Below are positions 24,969-34,520 of a DNA stretch of 64,000 bases, one piece after another; positions within the stretch are counted from its first letter, which is position 1; each line of letters opens with the position of its first letter. The notes under the pieces were generated by a model. The model saw only the letters and a list, made by a program, of their open reading frames with translations, did no database searches and was not told the DNA's origin. The position numbers were made by a program, and so were the translations under genes. This DNA comes from Thaumarchaeota archaeon CSP1-1 (GTDB lineage Archaea > Thermoproteota > Nitrososphaeria > Nitrososphaerales > Nitrosopumilaceae): the NCBI GenBank assembly GCA_001443365.1, contig LDXL01000008.1, positions 62,001 to 126,000 of the forward strand. Reading direction: 5' to 3'.

Positions 24969-25554
24969 AATTTCTCATAATTGATAACTATGATTCGTTT
25001 GTGTATAATTTAGCCCAAATTTTAGGGGAACTAGGTGTCAATTCAGACGTTATACGTAATGATAAAATCTCTATTGATGATATCAAAGAAAAAAACTATG
25101 ACGCAATAATTATTTCTCCAGGTCCTGGAACCCCTGAAGAAAAAAAATACTTTGGAATTTGTAATGATGTTATTACAAAATTAGGCCCAACAGTTCCAAT
25201 ACTTGGAGTTTGTTTAGGACATCAGGGAATTATCCACTGTTTTGGTGGTAAAGTAGTAAATGCAGGACATGTTAGACATGGAAAGACCAGTCCAATCAAG
25301 CATTATGAAGATCCAATATTCAAAGATGTAAAAAATCCATTTCAGGCAACAAGATACCACTCATTGGTAGGTGATAAGACAATAATTCCGACAGTCTAAA
25401 GATTACCGCAATGGCTCTAGATGATGGAGAGATTATGGGTGTCAGTCACAAAACATACCTCATAGAAGGAGTACAATTTCATCCTGAATCTATTATGACT
25501 CCAGAAGGAAAAAAGATTCTAGAAAATTTTGTAAAAATGGTGAAAAATAAATGA
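24965..25554 (+). pseudogene. trpG: Anthranilate synthase glutamine amidotransferase, frameshifted
   Basis: Class I glutamine amidotransferase. The first 144 codons give the TrpG N-terminus (IIDNYDSFVYNLAQ), the oxyanion strand PGPGTPEE and nucleophile Cys83 in GVCLGHQG. The frame then stops at 25397-25399. One base lost near 25389-25395 restores [15 protein letters not shown] and continues through [16 protein letters not shown], which holds the catalytic His and Glu, to a stop that overlaps trpD in ATGA. The total of 590 nt is one short of a multiple of three. As written, TrpG lacks two of three triad residues. Could be a sequencing deletion, a real lesion, or (least likely) recoding. Confidence 0.9.
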
Positions 25555-26591
25555 TTGCAGACATGTTATCCAAATTAAAAAATAAAAATAATCTTTCTTA
25601 TGATGAAATCAGTAATGCAATGGAAGATATTTTGAGTGGAAATGTCTCAGACGAAAATATTAGTGATTTTTTAAAATCTCTTCGAGATAAAGGTGAATCT
25701 GATGATGAGTTACTTGGAATGTTAGATAAAATGCAAGCCTTTGCATTACATATTTCACCAAAGCGTAAAGGAACAATTATTGATGTATGTGGTACTGGAG
25801 GAGATAATTTACAGACATTTAACATATCTACCACTGCCTCCTTCGTAATTGCTGCAGCAGGGGGAGTTGTTGCAAAACATGGTAATCGTTCAATATCGGG
25901 AGTTTCAGGAAGTGCAGACATTTTTGAGTATTTTGGCTATGATTTGAATTCGTCCCCAGAACGAGTTACCCAGATTATCGATAAATTTGGAATTGGATTT
26001 ATGTTTGCTCAAAAGTTTCATCCTGCGATGAAAAACGTAGCAAATGCAAGAAAAATGATAGGGGGAAGAACAGCATTTAATCTATTAGGCCCATTGACCA
26101 ATCCAGCTCAAGTAAAAAATCAGTTAATTGGAGTATTCTCAGATGATCTTTTAGAAAGATTGGCGTTATTGTTAAAAAAACGAGGTTCTGAAAACATAAT
26201 GACTGTAAGATCACAAGATGGATTAGATGAGCTATCCACTACATCAAAAAACAAAGTGTATTTTCTAAAAAATGGAATAATAACTCCAATGATTGTAGAT
26301 CCAGAAAAACTAGGATTAACCAAACCGCAGATAAAAGAAATTCAAGTCACAAACAAACAAGAAGCTGTAAATGCATTTGTTTCAGTTCTAAATAGTAGTG
26401 CAAACAATGCAATGATGGAAATTACTGCATTAAATGCTGCTGGTGGTCTATTAGTTGCAAATATTGCAAATAGTTTTGAGGAGGGAATTGAAATTGCACT
26501 TGATATAATTAAAAGCGGAATGTCATACAGTCTTTTTGAAGACTTTGTTCGCTATTGTGGTGATATAAAAAAATTAGAGGGATTTGAATAG
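25551..26591 (+). CDS. trpD: Anthranilate phosphoribosyltransferase
   Basis: 346 residues. [14 protein letters not shown] (PRPP loop), [18 protein letters not shown], and [16 protein letters not shown] match TrpD. It transfers phosphoribose from PRPP to anthranilate. The start ATG overlaps the trpG stop. It is followed 2 nt later by trpC. Confidence 0.96.
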   Translation: MIADMLSKLKNKNNLSYDEISNAMEDILSGNVSDENISDFLKSLRDKGESDDELLGMLDKMQAFALHISPKRKGTIIDVCGTGGDNLQTFNISTTASFVIAAAGGVVAKHGNRSISGVSGSADIFEYFGYDLNSSPERVTQIIDKFGIGFMFAQKFHPAMKNVANARKMIGGRTAFNLLGPLTNPAQVKNQLIGVFSDDLLERLALLLKKRGSENIMTVRSQDGLDELSTTSKNKVYFLKNGIITPMIVDPEKLGLTKPQIKEIQVTNKQEAVNAFVSVLNSSANNAMMEITALNAAGGLLVANIANSFEEGIEIALDIIKSGMSYSLFEDFVRYCGDIKKLEGFE

Positions 26592-26593
26592 TC

Positions 26594-27367
26594 ATGGAGG
26601 GAATTCTTCGAAAACTTTTTGAAAATTCTAAAACTGCAATAAACGATGGCATTTATGATATTAAGGAAAACTTGTCCCAATCAAATCAGGATTTTATAAA
26701 AATAATTAAAGAAAATCAGCATGCTACTCTAATCACAGAAATAAAATTTTCTTCTCCATCATTAGGGGAAATTAAAAAAAAATCAGATCCTGTTGGAATT
26801 GCAAAATCTATGATTAATGGGGGTGCAAAAGCATTATCTATACTAACACAACCACATTTATTTTCTGGATCACCAGAATTTTTTATTAAAATAAGAAAGG
26901 AGATTAAAGTACCCTTGCTAATGAAAGACATTATTATTGATAAAATCCAAATCGATGCAGCCAAAAAAATTGGAGCAGATTATATTTTGTTAATTCAATC
27001 CTTGTTTGATCAAGGTTTTGTCAATGAAATTGATGAATTAATAGAATATGGGCATAAAAATAGCCTCAAAATATTGTTAGAATCTCATACTGGAAAAGAA
27101 TTTAAAAATTCGCTAAAAACAGAGGCGGATATTTTAGGCATAAACAATAGAAATTTAGACACTCTAGAATTAGACATCAACAATACAAAGAGAATTTTGG
27201 AAAATTATGAACAATCCAGAATAGTGATTTCTGAAAGTGGGATTGAAACTCCAGAAGATATTCGTTTTCTCCATAGCTGTGGCGCAGATGCTTTTCTTGT
27301 TGGCTCTAGTATAATGAAAAGCGATAATATCAAAGAGAGGGTCAGTCAATTGGTGAATGCAATATGA
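26594..27367 (+). CDS. trpC: Indole-3-glycerol phosphate synthase
   Basis: 257-residue TIM barrel. [45 protein letters not shown] and [13 protein letters not shown] carry the family's catalytic Lys, Glu and Asn positions. It closes the indole ring from CdRP. It is a stand-alone TrpC, not fused to TrpF, and no trpF follows; trpB begins with a 4-nt overlap. Confidence 0.95.
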   Translation: MEGILRKLFENSKTAINDGIYDIKENLSQSNQDFIKIIKENQHATLITEIKFSSPSLGEIKKKSDPVGIAKSMINGGAKALSILTQPHLFSGSPEFFIKIRKEIKVPLLMKDIIIDKIQIDAAKKIGADYILLIQSLFDQGFVNEIDELIEYGHKNSLKILLESHTGKEFKNSLKTEADILGINNRNLDTLELDINNTKRILENYEQSRIVISESGIETPEDIRFLHSCGADAFLVGSSIMKSDNIKERVSQLVNAI

Positions 27368-28560
27368 AAACAAGTCTTCCAAAACAAGGCAGATTTGGTG
27401 ACTATGGTGGAAGATACATTCCTGAAACACTTGTTCCTGCAATTGAGGAGCTAGAAGAGAATTATCTAAAATTCAAAGATGATAAAAATTTCAAAAAAGA
27501 ATTGGACTATTATCTAAAATATTACGCAGGAAGGCCAACCCCACTTTACTTTGCAAAAAACCTTACAGAAAAAATCGGCGGTGCAAAAATTTATCTTAAA
27601 AAGAGAGGACTTGCTTCATGCGGAGCTCATAAGATAAACAATACACTTGGACAAGCACTTCTTGCAAAAAAAATGAAAAAGAAACGCATTATTGCAGAAA
27701 CTGGGGCAGGACAACACGGAGTTGCTACTGCAATGGCATGTGCATGTCTTGGAATACATTCTGAGGTCTACATGGGATACAAGGATACAATTCGTCAAAA
27801 GCTCAATGTATTTAGAATGAATCTTTTAGGATCAAAAGTACATCCAGTAAAATCTGGCTCTCAAACACTCAAGGATGCAATAAACGAGGCAATTCGAGAT
27901 TGGATTACAAATGTTGATACTACATATTACCTATTAGGGTCTGCAGTTGGTCCACACCCATATCCTGTCATGGTGCGTGACTTTCAATCAGTCATTGGTA
28001 AAGAAATAAAAAAACAGATGAAGAAAATTAATAATAAAACGCCTGATGCTGTTGTTGCTTGTGTCGGGGGAGGATCAAACGCTATTGGAACATTTTATCC
28101 GTTACTTGATAGTGATACAGAAATGATTGGTGTAGAAGCCGCTGGTCTTGGATTAAAAACTGATAAACATTCAGCCACTCTTAGCGCAGGTTCAAAAGGG
28201 GTACTCCATGGAATGATGACTTATCTATTACAGGACAAAGAGGGCCAAATTCGTGAGACGCATAGCATCTCAGCAGGGCTAGACTATCCTGGAGTAGGGC
28301 CTGAACATTCCTATCTCAAGGACACTGGTAGGGTAAAATATCATAGTGCTACAGACAAAGAAGTAATTGATGCATTTTTGTTATTAACTAGAACCGAAGG
28401 AATAATTCCTGCTTTGGAATCTGCACACGCCATTGCAGATGTAATTAAACTTGCAAAAAAAAGACCCAAGTCAGAATCAATAGTAGTTACCCTGTCAGGT
28501 CGAGGTGATAAGGACGTAGAAATTGTTGAGGAATACATGAAAAAACATGTCAAGAATTAA
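27364..28560 (+). CDS. trpB: Tryptophan synthase beta chain (conserved motif disrupted)
   Basis: 398 residues, TrpB1 type ([16 protein letters not shown] start; [39 protein letters not shown]). PLP lysine is Lys90 in CGAHKINN. The segment before it reads KKRGLASC, whereas TrpB proteins have a KREDLxHTGAHK motif. The +1 frame over 27602-27619 reads REDLLH, so an extra A in the A5 run at 27598-27602 and a lost base near 27620 together explain the change. Either the protein is damaged or the assembly has two compensating errors. It overlaps trpA by 14 nt. Confidence 0.95.
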   Translation: MKTSLPKQGRFGDYGGRYIPETLVPAIEELEENYLKFKDDKNFKKELDYYLKYYAGRPTPLYFAKNLTEKIGGAKIYLKKRGLASCGAHKINNTLGQALLAKKMKKKRIIAETGAGQHGVATAMACACLGIHSEVYMGYKDTIRQKLNVFRMNLLGSKVHPVKSGSQTLKDAINEAIRDWITNVDTTYYLLGSAVGPHPYPVMVRDFQSVIGKEIKKQMKKINNKTPDAVVACVGGGSNAIGTFYPLLDSDTEMIGVEAAGLGLKTDKHSATLSAGSKGVLHGMMTYLLQDKEGQIRETHSISAGLDYPGVGPEHSYLKDTGRVKYHSATDKEVIDAFLLLTRTEGIIPALESAHAIADVIKLAKKRPKSESIVVTLSGRGDKDVEIVEEYMKKHVKN

Positions 28561-29347
28561 AAATAAATTTTTAGAGCTAAAAAAGAAAAAAGAAAAAGCC
28601 CTAATTGCATACATAATGGTTGGGTATCCAAATGAAAAAACTACAATATCTGCAATAAGGGGATTATTAAAAGGAGGAGCTGACATTATTGAGATTGGAT
28701 TTCCATTTTCAGATCCTATTGCTGATGGACCTGTAATTCAAAATGCAAGTACCATATCCTTAAACAAAGGAACTAAACTTGAGAATTTTTTTCAAATAAT
28801 AAAAAAAATTCGAAAAGAAACTGATGTGCCGTTAGTGTTGATGACTTATACTAACATACTATATAGAAAAGGATTTGATAAATTCATGAAAAGAGCAAAA
28901 AGTGTTGGGATAGATGGGTTGATTTTGCCAGATATGGCAGTAGAAGAATCTAAAACCTATTTGGATGCAGCAAGGAAAAACCAATTAGATACTATATTTT
29001 TGATCTCGCCTAATACCAGTACAGAACGTATTAAAAAAATTCTAAAAGCAACATCTGGGTTTTTGTATCTAGTATCAATCTATGGCACTACAGGAATGCA
29101 TACTAGAATTCAGAAATATACTATTGATGCAATTAAAAAAACAAAAAAAATTGTGAATAAAAAAATTCCCATTGGAATTGGTTTTGGTGTTTATACACCA
29201 GATGACGCAAGGAATTTTTTGTCTCTAGGAGTAGATGCCATCATTGTAGGGAGTGCATTTCTTCGATTAATAGACCAAACTCCCTTTGAAAAAATCGAAT
29301 CAAAAATTGCTACTTTTACAAAAAGTCTAAAAAACACTACCAGATAA
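28547..29347 (+). CDS. trpA: Tryptophan synthase alpha chain
   Basis: 266-residue TIM barrel. Catalytic Glu in [11 protein letters not shown] and Asp in [21 protein letters not shown], and the phosphate-binding [12 protein letters not shown] and VGSAFLRLI are intact. It cleaves indole-glycerol phosphate to indole, which is channelled to TrpB. Last gene of the trp cluster; pyrG follows 36 nt later with its own TATA-like box. Confidence 0.96.
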   Translation: MSRIKNKFLELKKKKEKALIAYIMVGYPNEKTTISAIRGLLKGGADIIEIGFPFSDPIADGPVIQNASTISLNKGTKLENFFQIIKKIRKETDVPLVLMTYTNILYRKGFDKFMKRAKSVGIDGLILPDMAVEESKTYLDAARKNQLDTIFLISPNTSTERIKKILKATSGFLYLVSIYGTTGMHTRIQKYTIDAIKKTKKIVNKKIPIGIGFGVYTPDDARNFLSLGVDAIIVGSAFLRLIDQTPFEKIESKIATFTKSLKNTTR

Positions 29348-29383
29348 TGTGAGAAATAAATAAGGGATTTTCTATTCCCATAT

Positions 29384-30991
29384 GTGCAGACGAAATTTAT
29401 CTTCATTACTGGGGGAGTTATGTCTGGCCTTGGAAAAGGCGTTGTTTCATCTTCAATAGCAAAATTGTTACAATTATCAAATCAGAAGGTATCTTGTGTA
29501 AAGATAGATCCCTACCTAAATTATGATGCAGGAACCATGAATCCAGTTGCTCATGGAGAGGTCTTTGTTACAGATGATGGGGGCGAATGTGATATGGATA
29601 TTGGAAATTATGAGAGATTTCTAAATCAAAACATTCCAAAATCTCACAATATCACTACTGCTCAAATTTATTCTAATGTAATTGAAGCAGAACGAAGGGG
29701 AGAATATCTTGGAGCATGTGTACAAATAATTCCACATATCACAGATGAAATTAAAAATCGCATTAGAAAGATTGCAGAAGATGAAAAACTCGATATTTTA
29801 GTAGTCGAATGTGGAGGAACTGTAGGAGACATAGAAAGCTTACCATTTCTTGAAGCTTTAAGACAAATTAGAACAGAAGACGGTCCTGAAAACGTCATTT
29901 TTGTCCATGTTACTTTGGCTCCATCACTTGATGTAGTAGGAGAACAAAAAACTAAACCAACACAACATAGTGTACAGGAATTACGAAGGATTGGTATTCA
30001 ACCTGATTTACTTACAGTTCGTTGCACCAGTCCGCTATTAGAAAAAACCAAGAAAAAGATTTCAATGTTTACTAATGTTTCTGTAAAAGATGTATTTTCT
30101 TGTCATGATGTAGATTCTATCTTTAAAGTACCACAAATTTTGTATGATCAAGATCTAGTAAACATTATTTTTAAAAAATTTGGCATGGTTGGACTAGTCA
30201 ACGCATCAGCAAACTGGGATAAATGGAATTCAATTGTTAATTCAATAAAGAAATATGAAAAAACAGTAAATATTGCAATGGTTGGAAAATATGTTACTTT
30301 AACTGATAGCTATGTTAGTGTAAACCATGCATTAAAACATGCAGGGGCATCAATTGGTAAAAATGTATCAATAGAATGGATTGACTCTGAAACTCTAGAT
30401 GGAAACATGGAAAAATTAGGGAATTTTGATGGGATACTTGTTCCTGGAGGCTTTGGGACAAGGGGTTCTGAGGGAATAATAAAAACTGCAAATTTTGCTC
30501 GTGAAAAAAACATACCATATCTAGGGATATGTTTTGGTTTTCAGTTGGCTGCAGTTGCATTTGGAAGAAATGTATGTGGTTTGAATGGTGCAAATTCTAC
30601 AGAAGTAGATCCTAAAACAACAAATCCTGTAATTGATTTGCTGCCTGAACAAAAAGCTGTTGCAAATATGGGAGGTTCGTTGAGATTAGGAGCAAATGAT
30701 ATCAATGTAAAAGAAAATTCCCTAGCATACAAAGTCTACAATTCCAAATTCATTTCCAAACGACATAGACATAGATTCGAGTTCAATAAAAAGTACATTG
30801 ACATGTTTATTGAAAAAGGAATGGTCTTTTCCGGAGAAAGTGATAATGGAAAAAGAATGGAGATATTAGAGATCCCATCACACAAATTCTTTTTTGGAGT
30901 ACAATTTCATCCTGAATTCAGTAGTAGACCTGGCTTTCCTGAAGAAGCGTTTAAGGCATTTTTAGAAGCTGCATCTAGTAACTCTAAGTGA
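29384..30991 (+). CDS. pyrG: CTP synthase
   Basis: 535 residues. N-terminal synthetase domain ([45 protein letters not shown]) and a class I glutaminase domain with GICFGFQ (nucleophile Cys) and VQFHPEF (His, Glu). It aminates UTP to CTP. GTG at 29384 starts the canonical N-terminus about 30 nt after an AAATAAATA-type TATA element. The usual Leu after the nucleophile Cys is Phe here. Confidence 0.96.
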   Translation: MQTKFIFITGGVMSGLGKGVVSSSIAKLLQLSNQKVSCVKIDPYLNYDAGTMNPVAHGEVFVTDDGGECDMDIGNYERFLNQNIPKSHNITTAQIYSNVIEAERRGEYLGACVQIIPHITDEIKNRIRKIAEDEKLDILVVECGGTVGDIESLPFLEALRQIRTEDGPENVIFVHVTLAPSLDVVGEQKTKPTQHSVQELRRIGIQPDLLTVRCTSPLLEKTKKKISMFTNVSVKDVFSCHDVDSIFKVPQILYDQDLVNIIFKKFGMVGLVNASANWDKWNSIVNSIKKYEKTVNIAMVGKYVTLTDSYVSVNHALKHAGASIGKNVSIEWIDSETLDGNMEKLGNFDGILVPGGFGTRGSEGIIKTANFAREKNIPYLGICFGFQLAAVAFGRNVCGLNGANSTEVDPKTTNPVIDLLPEQKAVANMGGSLRLGANDINVKENSLAYKVYNSKFISKRHRHRFEFNKKYIDMFIEKGMVFSGESDNGKRMEILEIPSHKFFFGVQFHPEFSSRPGFPEEAFKAFLEAASSNSK

Positions 30992-31083
30992 TTTTTAGAA
31001 TTACTTCAAATCTCAAAGCAATTTAGCGAAATTGTAAAGTCATTTACAAATTTGGATAATAGTAATTTTGCGAGTTTACAGTT

Positions 31084-31572
31084 TTACTTAACTAATAAAA
31101 CTGGACATTTAGCATTTAATCCCACAGAACTGGAAACTCTTCCTAATAACATCTCTTTCCACATTGCGTTACCTTTTGTTCCCATTACAACGAGATCGAT
31201 TTTTTGGGAATCGATTAATGCAAGGATAGAATCTGATACTTTTCTTGATGGGATTATTGTATAGTCAAATGGGATTTGAAACTTTTTGGCTTGTTCTTCT
31301 AGCTTTTTAATTCCTTTTTTTAGAATATCAACACTACTAAGTGATATTGATTTTTCTCGACTTGGCGTTCCATTGACCCAGCTTCTCTGGAGATCCTTAT
31401 TGACTATTGATACAATCGTAATAGATGCACCCATTATTTTTGCCAAAGTCATGGCAAACCCAAACACATTAGGTGCATGTCTGGCATCATTAAAAGGAAC
31501 AAGAATTCGTCTAACAAATGCATAATCTGTTACTTTACAATTACCAATTTCCTGGCATACAATATGAGACAT
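31084..31572 (-). CDS. UspA-family universal stress protein
   Basis: 162 residues. The Usp fold is recognised from RRILVPFNDARHAPNVFGFA and the ATP-loop-like end VMGTKGNAMWKEMLLGRVSSSVG. The Gly pattern resembles the G-x2-G-x9-G(S/T) motif, but Arg-Val replaces part of it, so nucleotide binding is uncertain. N-terminus has about 20 residues before the first strand. Function: stress-related, unknown partner. A second Usp gene is at 50499. Confidence 0.88.
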   Translation of the reverse strand: MSHIVCQEIGNCKVTDYAFVRRILVPFNDARHAPNVFGFAMTLAKIMGASITIVSIVNKDLQRSWVNGTPSREKSISLSSVDILKKGIKKLEEQAKKFQIPFDYTIIPSRKVSDSILALIDSQKIDLVVMGTKGNAMWKEMLLGRVSSSVGLNAKCPVLLVK

Positions 31573-31652
31573 TTCTATATTTTATATATATACGAAAATT
31601 CTTAAGAATATTTGTATGTAATATCTTTCAAACATCATATAATTTATAATAT

Positions 31653-31907
31653 TTAGAGAAATAATTGTAATATTTTACGAATAAATTGTAAATGGGTGTA
31701 AACAAGTGATAATGCAAGAATGACCATATTCCAGGAATCGTCAGTTTTGTTGGTAGTTCTTGAGGCCAACATGAGACGAGTATTCGCGTTACAAGCAGAG
31801 ATAGATTCGTAAGTGTATTGTTTTAATTTTCCATTGAATCGATAGAATCCAATTTGCAAGTAAAACACATCACTAGCAGATTTGTAACTATAACATGCTC
31901 TGCTCAT
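31653..31907 (-). CDS. Hypothetical protein (84 aa)
   Basis: Frame of 84 codons between the NAD kinase and UspA genes, on the same strand. It has SASDVFYLQIGFYRFNG and a C-terminal hydrophobic stretch (NMVILALSLVYTHL) that could be a membrane helix. The sequence reads as a plausible protein, with unbiased amino-acid use, and I suspect it is conserved in relatives, but I cannot name a family and see no promoter. It fills an otherwise empty 385-base gap. Confidence 0.5.
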   Translation of the reverse strand: MSRACYSYKSASDVFYLQIGFYRFNGKLKQYTYESISACNANTRLMLASRTTNKTDDSWNMVILALSLVYTHLQFIRKILQLFL

Positions 31908-31957
31908 AACGAAAACGCTTGAATTTTAGTGTGTGGGAGTGTGGATTCTATTTTTAG

Positions 31958-32956
31958 TTAATCTAATTTAGAAATTTCATAGATTTTTTGTCTAGCATCG
32001 CGAATTGAAACCTTCTTTTTAACATACCCCTTGCCTAATAGATGACTGAGTGCCAATCTTATCGTCCGGTCTGGCAACATTGTTTTAGTTAAAAGTTCTT
32101 TTTGAGTCATAGCACCTTCATATTCGAGAATCTTTAGTAACAATTTTGAGCTTGGAGGCATGCGGAGAAGATCTTCAGCAAGATGTACCTTTTTAGCAAG
32201 AGCAGAAATTGCAGTGGAGTCCTTTTTCATTCTGATGATTTTGGCAGGATTGAATTTCTTACATTCTAAAGTTTTATTGACTTTGTACCTGTCTATCCCA
32301 TCTAATATCGCTTCACAGTAAAGTCTAGACGAGATATCATCAACTTCAATTAGACTTTCGTTAGAAACAATTAGAGGACGTCTAGTCACATCAAGAGAGT
32401 TTACAGAGATTATTCCAAAAACTGGTGAATCTTGAAAAATTACAGGGCCACCCGCTGACATAGAATAAGCTGAAGAGCCAATTGGAGTCGATATTATTAC
32501 ACCATCGCTACTATCATGCCATACTTCTTCACCATTTACTCGCAAAGTGTATTCCATCAAGGTGGCACTCTTAGAAGTAAAGACTGCTACATCATTGAGT
32601 ACTGGATATGCGTTTTTACCATCAATTTTTACTCCAATTCTTGGTACCTCTTCTATTTTGTAATTTTGATTTTTTAATCGATTAAGATATGATGAAAACT
32701 CTTTTAGATCAATCTGAGCTAAAAAACCACTTGATTCAGATTCGCCAATGCCTAATACTGGAATGTTTGAACCATCATTTCCATGAAAATAATTTCTAAC
32801 CCCTCTATCTCCACCTAGGACGATAATACAATCAGCTGTTTTGGGGCTGGAACGGGAACTAATAGTAAAAGAACGAATTCCTGCGTTGTCTAATTCATTT
32901 TTTATAGATTTGACTGCAGACTCGTTAATTCCTGCGTCAAAGATACCAATTTGCAT
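31958..32956 (-). CDS. NAD kinase fused to a C-terminal winged-helix domain
   Basis: 332 residues. Residues 1-250 are an ATP-NAD kinase: VLGGDRGVRNYF takes the place of the GGDGT loop, then LNDVAVF, DGVIISTPIGSSAYSMSAGGP (NE/D and GSTAY-like motif), and ISVNSLDVTRRPLIV. Residues about 262-332 form a winged helix (MTQKELLTKTMLPDRTIRLALSHL, then GYVKKK wing). The fusion suggests either DNA binding or a dimerisation role. It makes NADP from NAD. Upstream (same strand) is a frameshifted PfkB gene 31 nt away. Confidence 0.87.
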   Translation of the reverse strand: MQIGIFDAGINESAVKSIKNELDNAGIRSFTISSRSSPKTADCIIVLGGDRGVRNYFHGNDGSNIPVLGIGESESSGFLAQIDLKEFSSYLNRLKNQNYKIEEVPRIGVKIDGKNAYPVLNDVAVFTSKSATLMEYTLRVNGEEVWHDSSDGVIISTPIGSSAYSMSAGGPVIFQDSPVFGIISVNSLDVTRRPLIVSNESLIEVDDISSRLYCEAILDGIDRYKVNKTLECKKFNPAKIIRMKKDSTAISALAKKVHLAEDLLRMPPSSKLLLKILEYEGAMTQKELLTKTMLPDRTIRLALSHLLGKGYVKKKVSIRDARQKIYEISKLD

Positions 32957-32987
32957 AAAACAATTACAATATTTTGTTCAATAAAAA

Positions 32988-33858
32988 CTAGACCGGCTTA
33001 AATTTTATTTGATTGTAGAAATATGCTGCATTAGTCTCTATAGCACCCTTTGCAGGGATTTTTTCTAGCCCAATTTCTTTAGATTCAATTGCTGCTTGAG
33101 CTGCTCCTCCTGCAAAACACAAAGCCCAAAAAAAATCCTTTTCTTTTAACATGGTGCAGCAAAATGTTGAACAAAAAATATCTCCAATTCCAGTCGTATC
33201 ATATAATTCTAGATTAGGAAGAGTAATAGAATATAGTTTATCTTTTACAAGCATAGTAATTTCTCTTTTATTAGTGACAATAACATGTTCGACTCCCCTT
33301 TTTTTGAAGATTTTTCATAGCTTCAATTCCAATATTGTTTGTTAGACAAAAAAGCTCATCAGGACTAGTCTTTGTTGTAGAAATTTTTGATAGATCAATG
33401 TCAGTTTTTTCTAAAATGATCCTTTTTTCAGAATCTGTTCGGCGTAGGAATCCTTGAGGATCTAGTAACACAAAACTTGAATCTTGTTTAATTTTTTTGT
33501 ACACGTCATTTGTAATCTCATGATATACAGGACTAATAACAATACCATCAGCATTTGTTTTTGAATATTCAATTGGCTCACATGTGTTTAGAAGAGATAA
33601 TGTTCTATCTGATCCTGAAATTGTGATTTTAAATCTAGTTGTTGGTTGTTCAGATAATGCATTTTCAAATTCTATTTTATTTCTTAAAAGAAATTCCTTT
33701 GGAAAATCATTTCCAAACTTGGTATGAATTTTGGCATCAAACTTTAGGTTTCTTGCAGTAATGCCACAATAGCATGCAGCCCCACCAATCTGTTCATTAG
33801 AAGAGGTGTCAAGTTCTATAGTATCAATGGTGCAATGAGAAAATACAGCGAATTTCAT
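32988..33858 (-). pseudogene. PfkB-family carbohydrate kinase, frameshifted
   Basis: Ribokinase-like sugar kinase of about 290 residues if joined. The N-terminal part has FSHCTIDTIEL, EQIGGAACYCGITARNL and TKTSPDELFCLTNN; the C-terminal part has DTTGIGDIFCSTF (anion hole and catalytic Asp) and FAGGAAQAA. The frames are separated by one extra base in an A7G4 run (minus strand; plus 33295-33305). Removing it gives QKRGVEHVIVTNKREITML, a good PfkB strand. As written, the first frame ends early at 33271 without the catalytic Asp. Substrate unknown. Confidence 0.85.
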
Positions 33859-33884
33859 TTCTTACTACGAATTTAATGAGATTA

Positions 33885-33989
33885 TTAGTTTTCCTTTATT
33901 TTTTTATGGCAGTCTTTGCATAGAATTTTGCCTTTAACTATGACGAGCTCAACATTAGACGTCAAGCACGAGTGGCATAATCCTTTCAT
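33885..33989 (-). CDS. Tiny two-CxxC zinc protein (34 aa)
   Basis: 34 codons from ATG 33989 on the minus strand. It reads LCHSC at residues 4-8 and LCKDCHKK at 23-27, i.e. two CxxC knuckles 16 residues apart with a Lys-rich end, a minimal zinc ribbon. Just upstream of the PfkB gene (26 nt), so it could be cotranscribed. Function unknown. Confidence 0.6.
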   Translation of the reverse strand: MKGLCHSCLTSNVELVIVKGKILCKDCHKKIKEN

Positions 33990-34059
33990 GCTATTCCTAA
34001 TAAAATGTACTTTAAATTTTTTAAATGAAATTTGTATCTTTGGCAGAGCATTTTTAGGA

Positions 34060-34160
34060 AATAATCCCCAAATAGCTCATACCAAAGGGCTATGGTCGGT
34101 CAGACAGAGTGAGGACAATAAGATTCCCCACGTTCCTATCTTACTGATTTTTGTCTTGTT
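34060..34160. ncRNA. GC-rich structured island upstream of S26e
   Basis: About half G+C in AT-rich surroundings. Hairpins on the plus strand: ATAGCTC (34072-34078) with GGGCTAT (34087-34093), and TAAGAT (34119-34124) with ATCTTA (34138-34143), followed by a T-rich run. No protein frame makes sense. It could be a small RNA on either strand or part of a structured leader of the S26e message, which unusually has a Shine-Dalgarno site. Not matched to RNase P, SRP, tRNA or a clear C/D box RNA. Confidence 0.35.
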
Positions 34161-34219
34161 TCAATAAAAGACTCGCGTAGAAATCATCAGTAAAAACACA
34201 AGCATATTAGGAAGAAAAT

Positions 34220-34224
34220 GGAGG
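34220..34224 (+). promoter_or_regulatory. Shine-Dalgarno site of S26e
   Basis: GGAGG ending 7 nt before the ATG at 34232. Most starts in this window have no such site, so this message probably carries a 5' leader. Confidence 0.55.
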
Positions 34225-34231
34225 ATATCTC

Positions 34232-34519
34232 ATGCCACTAAAGCGTGCCAGTAGAGGACGTAGAAAAGGTGGAAAGGGATCTTCTACCCGTATTCAGTGT
34301 ACAAATTGTGGTGCTACTGTACCTAGTGATAAAGCAAAAAAGGTTACATCTAGACTAAATCTAGTAGAGCACACTCTTGCAAAAGAGTTACGCGCACAAG
34401 GAGCCTACATCGCATCACCTAGAATCTTAAAATGGTATTGCATTTCATGTGCCATACATTTTGGCATATTGAAAATAAGATCAGAATCTAAAAGAAGAGA
34501 TCGTGGAAGACTCCGTTAG
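34232..34519 (+). CDS. rps26e: 30S ribosomal protein S26e
   Basis: 95 residues with basic N-terminus (PLKRASRGRRKGGKG), zinc-finger half CTNCGA, second half YCISC, and a basic tail (KRRDRGRLR), matching the archaeal/eukaryal S26e family that sits at the mRNA exit of the small subunit. S26e is absent from most euryarchaea, so it supports a TACK-type archaeon. Shine-Dalgarno GGAGG precedes the ATG. It converges on the phosphatidyltransferase gene with a 1-nt gap. Confidence 0.92.
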   Translation: MPLKRASRGRRKGGKGSSTRIQCTNCGATVPSDKAKKVTSRLNLVEHTLAKELRAQGAYIASPRILKWYCISCAIHFGILKIRSESKRRDRGRLR

Positions 34520-34520
34520 A

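Noticed and set aside
33916-34167. 83-codon plus-strand frame before S26e
   Set aside because: It runs across the antisense of the tiny two-CxxC gene and through the structured GC-rich island; composition is not protein-like.
34150-34200. C/D box RNA on the minus strand (a TGATGA sequence)
   Set aside because: No D box CTGA at a suitable distance and no terminal stem.
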